Positions 58,158 through 64,000 of a DNA stretch of 64,000 bases are shown piece by piece. Made by a program: the position numbers and the translations under genes. The notes below the pieces were generated by a model. That model ran no database searches and had not been told where the DNA came from. It saw nothing but the letters and a program-made list of their open reading frames with translations. The stretch's first letter is position 1. Each line of letters opens with the position of its first letter. Source of the stretch: Odiellus spinosus (lineage: Eukaryota; Arthropoda; Arachnida; Opiliones; Phalangiidae); the NCBI GenBank assembly GCA_963920705.1, contig OY987225.1, positions 34,573,458-34,637,457 on the forward strand. The letters are read 5' to 3'.

Positions 58158-58514
58158 TAGCGCGGGGGGGGGGGGGGTTCTTATTCTTATATATACTCGT
58201 TGCGTGACGTAATTGGGACGAAGCTAGAGTGTAGATAAGGGGGAAGCCCGGGGGTTGGGGAAGAAAGCCCTGGGTTTAGAATGAAGAAAAGGGTGGGGGG
58301 GGGGGGTGTTATTAATCTTTGGGGCCTCGGTCATCATCTAGGAAAGAAAAGGCGGATAATAAAAATGGAATGAGAGAAAAGGGGCGGCAACTAGCTCGAT
58401 TCTAAAGCGTGATCATTTTTATACCCCCCCACCCCCACCCCCTTGAACCCCCCAAAACTCTCCCAACTTTCTTCAACCCTCTATATACCTTTCATTCTTA
58501 CTCTCTCCCCCTTC
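58158..58514. other. G/C-run rich spacer
   Basis: Contains a 14-G run (58164-58177), a 12-G run (about 58295-58306) and C-rich stretches near 58425-58450. No gene. Confidence 0.6.
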
Positions 58515-58870
58515 TTAAAGTGAGCCTGTCAAGCATTTTCACGAACTCTAAATAGAAATTGAGTAGCATTTTCGGAAAGATGGTTCAAAAACGATTCAAA
58601 ATATATATACATATCAAATAGAACAAAATTACCATAACAGTAAAAATACATAATTTATAATCGACATTTTTAAAATGAAAATTCCCCGCGATCTACGTCA
58701 TCAATATGGTCACGTGATTTCGCTATTGTATATACCCTACAATTGATTTTAGCGCAGCACGAGTGATAATGTCGTTTTCGCGCGGTCTTTTTCGTAAAAG
58801 TACTTTATCCAGATCAATTAAATTACATTTCGTATTAAAATTAAGGTTAATTTCGTTCCAGAAATAATCT
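58515..58870. mobile_element. Inverted copy of the 15425-15775 element
   Basis: Begins TTAAAGTGAGCCTGTCAAGC, inverse-homologous to the right end of 15425-15775. Shares GGTCACGTGATTTCG, TTTCGCGCGGTCTTTTT and AAGTACTTTATCCAGA. The far end is diverged and its TTAA is not obvious. Confidence 0.7.
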
Positions 58871-59697
58871 ACGTCATATTGGAGTAAAAATGACCTTTGA
58901 CATTTTAATTTTGAAGTTTGTTACTTCAATGTTAACCGGTAGAGGGATAAAGTTTGAATAGATAATTTTAATTCTTTAAAAATGGTGATAGCTTCACTTT
59001 TTATCCTATCCCCTCAATCCCCACATATACTATACTTATACTATAGTTCATTTGAGCCGCCAAGGCTTAGCGGCCATCATTTCGGAGTTATACGTCTAAA
59101 AATGGTTTTCTCATCTTGTTTTGACAGCGAGTACGAAGGTAATAAGACGCCAATCATATCTAAGATAAGTTTAAGATAGTCTTAAGCCTTAGTATTCGTC
59201 ATCAACTCCGGATGGGAAATAGGATAAGGTCGGAAACATTTTAAGTTTTCAATTCCTATAAAGCTATAAGATTATATTATTTAGCGTTATTTGGTTTTGA
59301 CTGGACTGGTGTTTTTAAGAAAGGTTTCTAGGGTGGAGCGTGTTGAATTTCGAGTTAGTTGGGAGTTGTGGAAGCTATCTACATCCTGCTTCTCGGAGGC
59401 GAGGTTAGTGGGAGGGAGGGGGGGGATGATTTTTCAACATTTTTTAATGCCTTTTGTTCTTTTTGTGGCTATTTTTTCCTTTCATTTTCCGACCGTTGGA
59501 TAAATATACAAGCAGATATCATGAGCGCCGACGAATCACGAACCCAGAGAAGAAAAAGGCTCATCTCGCAGTTATAGCGCGCGGTACTCGCGAGGGATCA
59601 TGCAGACACGTAACGCGGCTAAATTAAAATTAAATTTAATACGAATACTGGGCTGTTCAAAATTTGAATTAGAATTCATTGAAAGAATTAAAAGGAA
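58871..59697. other. Intergenic, no gene seen
   Basis: Frames at 58982-59179 and 59291-59577 are short, overlapping and without recognised motifs. Not called. Confidence 0.5.
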
Positions 59698-60160
59698 ATT
59701 TAATGTTATTGAATGGCAAATTAAATGTTATTGAATGGCAAATTGAATTGAATGTTATTGAATGGAAAATTGAATGTTATTGAATGGCAAATTCAATGTT
59801 ATTCACTGGCAAATTGAATTGAATGTTATTGAATGGCAAAATTCAATTGAATGTTATTGAATGGCAAAATTCAATCTTATTGAATGGCAATTTCAATGTT
59901 ATTCAATGGCAGATTCAATGTTATTGAATGGCAAATTAAATGTTATTCACTGGCAAATTGAATTGAATGTTATTGAATGACAAAATTCAATGTTATTGAA
60001 TATCAAATTGAATGGCAATTTCAATGTTATTCAATGGCAGATTCAATGTTATTCAATGGCAAATTGATTGTTATTAAATGGCAAATTGATTGTTATTAAA
60101 TGGCAAATTGATTGTTATTGAATGGCAAATTGAATTGAATGGCAAATTGTACGTATTTAT
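59698..60160. repeat. AATGTTATTGAATGGCAAATTG modular repeat
   Basis: About twenty modules of AATGTTATTG and AATGGCAAATTG combined in varying order, giving unit lengths of about 22 to 32 bp. The modular order changes along the array, as in repeats rearranged by slippage and unequal exchange. Confidence 0.9.
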
Positions 60161-60234
60161 TGAATTGTTGCAAAATTTATTTGAATGGAATAGAGCAAAA
60201 ATTGAATGGATGGAAATTAAATTAGAATTGTATG

Positions 60235-60333
60235 GTAATTTAATTTAATTGATAGAAATAATGTAAATTTAAATTAATTGTTAGAAAACAATGTAAATTT
60301 AAATTAATTGTTAGAAAACAATGTAAATTTAAA
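60235..60333. repeat. 30-bp short tandem repeat
   Basis: About three copies of AATGTAAATTTAAATTAATT plus GTTAGAAAAC. Confidence 0.9.
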
Positions 60334-61005
60334 GGAATTGAATTAAAATTAAAGCTTATTGAATGAAATCGAAATTACAGGAAAAATTACAAGTAATTGA
60401 ATGAAATGAAATTAAATTTGACAGAGCCTTCAAAGATTATTGTCAAAACAAGGATATCTCCGATAAAATTTTAAAAAGTCTAAAGTTCTTTACGAATGGT
60501 CCATATAATGTTTTTCGCGTATAAAAGGGGATTTAATTTCGTCTTATTGTTCGGTGTATGGGGGGGGGGATGGGGGCAAAAAAAAGTAAGAAAAAAGCTA
60601 ATAGTTAAACGCGAAACGTCAAAACCTTGACGCGCCGGGCGAAACGAAGGTAACAATTAAAGTTTCCAATGGCCAGCAGTCTATCTATATAAACTTCGAG
60701 CGGAGCTAGGCCTAGCGAGGCCTAGAGACTATTTAATCTCGGGAATCCACCCCGCCGACGCTAGAGTCCATCTCAACCGCGGATTACAATACCATTCGAG
60801 TTACAGCCCTTTCCCAATTAAATCCTTAAACTTCTTCTTGGAGATAGCGAGAGATAGCTAAGCCTAACTCGGTTTATCGCGTAGTACCTCGAAGCCGGCT
60901 CATTCTAATTGTAGACTATCATAGTTTTAGGACCATTTTCTACCGCGTACGTATCCCCCGCCGCACAAAGCCCAAAAAAATACGCGATTTAACTTTTTTT
61001 TTTAT
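60334..61005. other. Intergenic, no gene seen
   Basis: Contains a G run near 60560 and GGCCTAGCGAGGCCTAG near 60710-60727. No element recognised. Confidence 0.5.
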
Positions 61006-61559
61006 TTAAAGGGGGACTGTCACGAAAATATATTTGTTTAAATGCAGGGGTAAATTTTACCGCGTTTTTATTTGGGCTCAAGGAGCACTACGAAAACTAA
61101 TGAGCAATGTATTTTGAGTCGGAGCAACCAGCGTGTTTCTAATTTAATTGTCTAAATTTTAATCTAATCTAATTTCTCAATAATTTTTACCTAATTGATA
61201 TATTAATTGTTCGATTCACTAATTACTTTTAATAATTAATTATATATGTATTAATTTATTGTTTTTTGTCTAGTGACCACCACTAATAGGCTTTGCCTCT
61301 GTAGTCGCCTGCAATTTCATTTGCGAAGCTAAAATCAAAAGCCCTATTTTGTTAACAGGAATTCAATAATAAAAGACATTTAATTAATTAAATTATTTTT
61401 AATCCGTTAAATTAAGTCTTCAAAATTAAGGTTAAAACCCTCCTCCAGGTTAATCCCTTCTTATTTAAATCATCCACCTTCTTGTTACATGTAGAAAAAT
61501 GGATATAATCTTATTACGTTATATTTTTACGAATATTTTATATTTCATTCTCCCTTTAA
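61006..61559. mobile_element. Candidate TTAA-bounded element
   Basis: TTAAAGGGGGACTGTCACGA at the left (CTGTCAC subfamily) and ATTTCATTCTCCCTTTAA at the right (AGAATGAAA subfamily), TTAA at both. The mismatched end types could mean a chimera or two independent remnants. The interior includes the dispersed repeat GTGACCACCACTAATAGGCT, also at 12640-12780. Confidence 0.45.
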
Positions 61560-62373
61560 TTGTAGAAATTTATCAAAATTTATCAAAATTTTCAAAATTA
61601 CAAAAATTTAATTTTTCTAATATTTATTTTAAAATTAATTGTCTGTCCTCCTTTAAAAAAATTTCCTACAACCCGAAGAAAAAGTATAATTTTTTTTATT
61701 TTTTCAATGTAAACTAAAATTGTTTCCGACTATATGGCGAGCATAGGAGTCTTATAATAAAAGGTATGATTCCAGATCGACCCCCCTCTTCCATTTTGGT
61801 TCCCCCCTCCCCCCTGGCGGCGATCTTACCAATGTTAACCCGTAATTAGTATAGGAAATAACACGAAGAGAGAGAGAGAGAGAATTGCCAAAAAAAAAAA
61901 AAAAAAAAAAAAAGTTAAAAAAGAGAGTAGTTTTTAAATAGGAGTCTGAGAAGGATATAGTTGCTGAAATATTGCTCGCCCGACTGCAGCCAAACGCCTT
62001 CTCAAACTCAAATTTCAACTTTTTATTTATTTTACCTTTTATCTTTTTTATCTTTTTTTCTATCTATCATTATCTTATGAGTCAGAAAAAGGTATTTTCG
62101 AAATTATAAGTACAAGACGATACCCCACGCAGCTAGAGAGATCTTCTAGCCTATCTCCTCCGTTAATGATTTCGGGTTAAAATTATTTCTCCGTTTCTTT
62201 ACGGTTTTCAGTTCTTAGAAGTTGGGGGTGGGGAAGATATATTAACTCGGCGTCGAACACAAATTGTACAATTACGTGTCAAGTATTGAACTTTATTTAC
62301 TGAGATATATTACGCAACCGGAAATAAAAAAGTGTAAATGGACAAATGTAATCATCTAAAAATATTATTGTTT
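61560..62373. other. Intergenic; GA repeat and 22-A run
   Basis: GA repeat at about 61866-61882 followed by 22 A residues (about 61890-61911). The 88-codon frame through them is an artefact. Confidence 0.55.
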
Positions 62374-63130
62374 TTAGATTTGGTTAAAATCTTTTTAGAT
62401 TTCACTAAAATCTTTTACGCAGATTTGTCTAAAATCTTTTACGCAGATTTGTCTAAAATCTTTTACGAAATCGTTCTATAGATTTGCACAAAATCTTTCA
62501 TACTGATTTGTCTAAAATAGTTCATACTGATTTGTCTAAAATAGTTCATACTGATTTGTCTAAAATAGTTCATATTGATTTGTCTAAAATATTTCATATT
62601 GATTTGTCTAAAATAGTTCTTATTGATTTGTCTAAAATAGTTCATTTTGATTTGTCTAAAATAGTTCATATTGATTTGTCTAAAATATTTCATATTGATT
62701 TGTCTAAAATAGTTCATACTGATTTGTCTAAAATCGTTCTATAGATTTGCCCAAAATCGTTCTTTTAATTTGCCTAAAATCTGTCTATTGATTTGCCTAA
62801 AATCTATCTATTAATTTGCCTATAAATCTTTCTATTAATTTGCCTAAAATCTATCTATTGATTTGCCTAAAATCTATCTACATATTTGCCCAAAATCTTT
62901 CCACAGATTTGCCCAAAATCTTTCTATAAATTTCCTTAAAATCTTTCTATAAATTTCCATAAAATCTTTCTATAAATTTCCTTAAAATCTTTCTATAAAT
63001 TTCCATAAAATCTTTCTATAAATTTCCATAAAATCTTTCTATAAATTTCCATAAAATTTTTCTATAAATTTCCATAAAATCTTTCTATAAATTTCCATAA
63101 AATCTTTCTATAAATTTCCCTAAAATCTTA
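62374..63130. repeat. 23/24-bp minisatellite with variant blocks
   Basis: About 32 copies. The first part is a 24-bp unit, ATTTGTCTAAAATAGTTCAT plus ACTG; the later part is a 23-bp unit, AAAATCTTTCTATAAATTTC plus CAT. Within the 24-bp block both strands are open (62463-62717 minus, 62484-62744 plus) with eight-residue periods, a consequence of the period and not of coding. Confidence 0.95.
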
Positions 63131-63665
63131 CAACAAAAATAAAATTAAGAAAGAGTAGGATGGCCTGTTTCGTAATAAGATTCAAATTCTTTTAAAATAT
63201 ATAAACAATAATCGACGCTATATATAAATGTGCCAAAGTACAGGCATTGAATCAAATCAATTAAGCCGTGATAATACGTATATTGTTCCAGTAAATTCCT
63301 AAGCATTTTTATCCCGTTAGCGTTCCTTTAATTTTGAAACTTGAAAAACAAAATTATTTCGAAATAATTGTATACTTGAAATTGAATGCTAACAATAGGG
63401 TACTCCTATCGAAATAAATCGCTCGCCGCTTAGAAACTAAAACAGTCCCAATTTAATAATTATTAATCATCCCGAGGGGCAATTCCCCTCCTAGCAGGAG
63501 AAAAAAAAAATTATCCCCCATATAAATACGTCTATATTGATTGAATCCTAAGTATAATATTATTTATTATAAAGAAAATAGAAATGATAAGCGAGTATTA
63601 CAAAATTCCGATAACTCCCAAATAATATTGTTCACCTTCTTAGGATGATCGTCTACGGGTTGGGT
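63131..63665. other. Intergenic, nothing recognised
   Basis: AT-rich with no supportable gene or element. Confidence 0.5.
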
Positions 63666-64000
63666 TTAAAGGGAGAATGAACTGCCAAATAAATTATTTT
63701 TAATGGCAATTTTAATGTTCCTTCAAAATTCGTAATTTAAAATTTAGTTTGAAATTTAACTTTAATAGTTATATATTTTAATTATTAATAATTTTTGAAT
63801 TGTTTTGGGTTAAGCGTAAAGCTTGATTTAACGCGATTGGTCAAATCTTAGCCAAAAATCTTTATTTAAATATAATTATTAACTATATTAAATATTTAAA
63901 AAGTATTATTTTAAATTAGTATAATAATAGTTAAGGTTGTTTTATTTCTGGGGGCATTCGGTGTGGGGGGGGGGGTTCGTTAGGTATAGACTTCAGTTAC
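63666..64000. mobile_element. TTAA-family element, right end beyond window
   Basis: TTAAAGGGAGAATGAACTG is a well-preserved left terminus at 63666-63684. No inverse terminus appears before the window ends. A G run lies near 63965-63974. Confidence 0.55.

Overview
This looks like non-coding, repeat-dominated nuclear DNA from a eukaryote, most likely an invertebrate animal. I infer this from AT-rich intergenic texture, very dense minisatellites, many short inverted-repeat (MITE-like) elements, long homopolymer runs and the lack of any convincing gene. The species cannot be fixed from sequence alone. A short CCTAA-like stretch at 18079-18103 is reminiscent of arthropod telomere repeats but is too short to decide. 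I found no protein-coding gene, tRNA, rRNA or CRISPR array that I can support. Apart from the satellite frames, open frames are about 110 codons or fewer, and several start on non-ATG codons. The only long frames, several thousand codons on the minus strand, are artefacts of the satellite.

Layout. 1-23.4 kb: a mosaic of minisatellites (periods about 13-41 bp), foldback elements and non-autonomous transposon-like elements. 23.47-36.72 kb: one continuous satellite of about 660 copies of a 20-bp purine-rich monomer, with internal higher-order duplications and at least two variant domains. It is bracketed by a 41-bp direct repeat lying in the same orientation on both sides (23424-23464 and 36779-36819). 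36.7-64 kb: again minisatellites and transposon-like elements in AT-rich sequence.

The unifying theme is a set of small non-autonomous element families. (1) A TTAA-bounded family with termini resembling TTAAAGGGAGAATGAAAC occurs at more than a dozen places, from 60-84 bp 'micro' forms to about 750 bp. Several copies are whole-length imperfect palindromes and several enclose a minisatellite. (2) A family with termini CAGGGTGACCACT (18225-18665; a second copy sits inside a TTAA element at 52258-52788). (3) A family with GCGTTCACACTAG-like termini (21732-22068, 51381-51804, a fragment at 1-35). (4) A family with termini related to ATATGAAAAATGAACTAGAT, with an internal ~70-bp tandem repeat (2271-2636, 57105-57395, lone end 43970-44012). 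(5) A TTCCCTGAC-rich family (19626-19939, 56355-56486). (6) A single well-preserved element with ~47-bp inverted ends and a 7-bp flanking duplication (55920-56337).

The best candidates for something undescribed are the 20-bp satellite with its bracketing direct repeat and the TTAA-bounded elements that repeatedly carry different minisatellites. No genes act together here. The shared biology is repeat birth, expansion and homogenisation.
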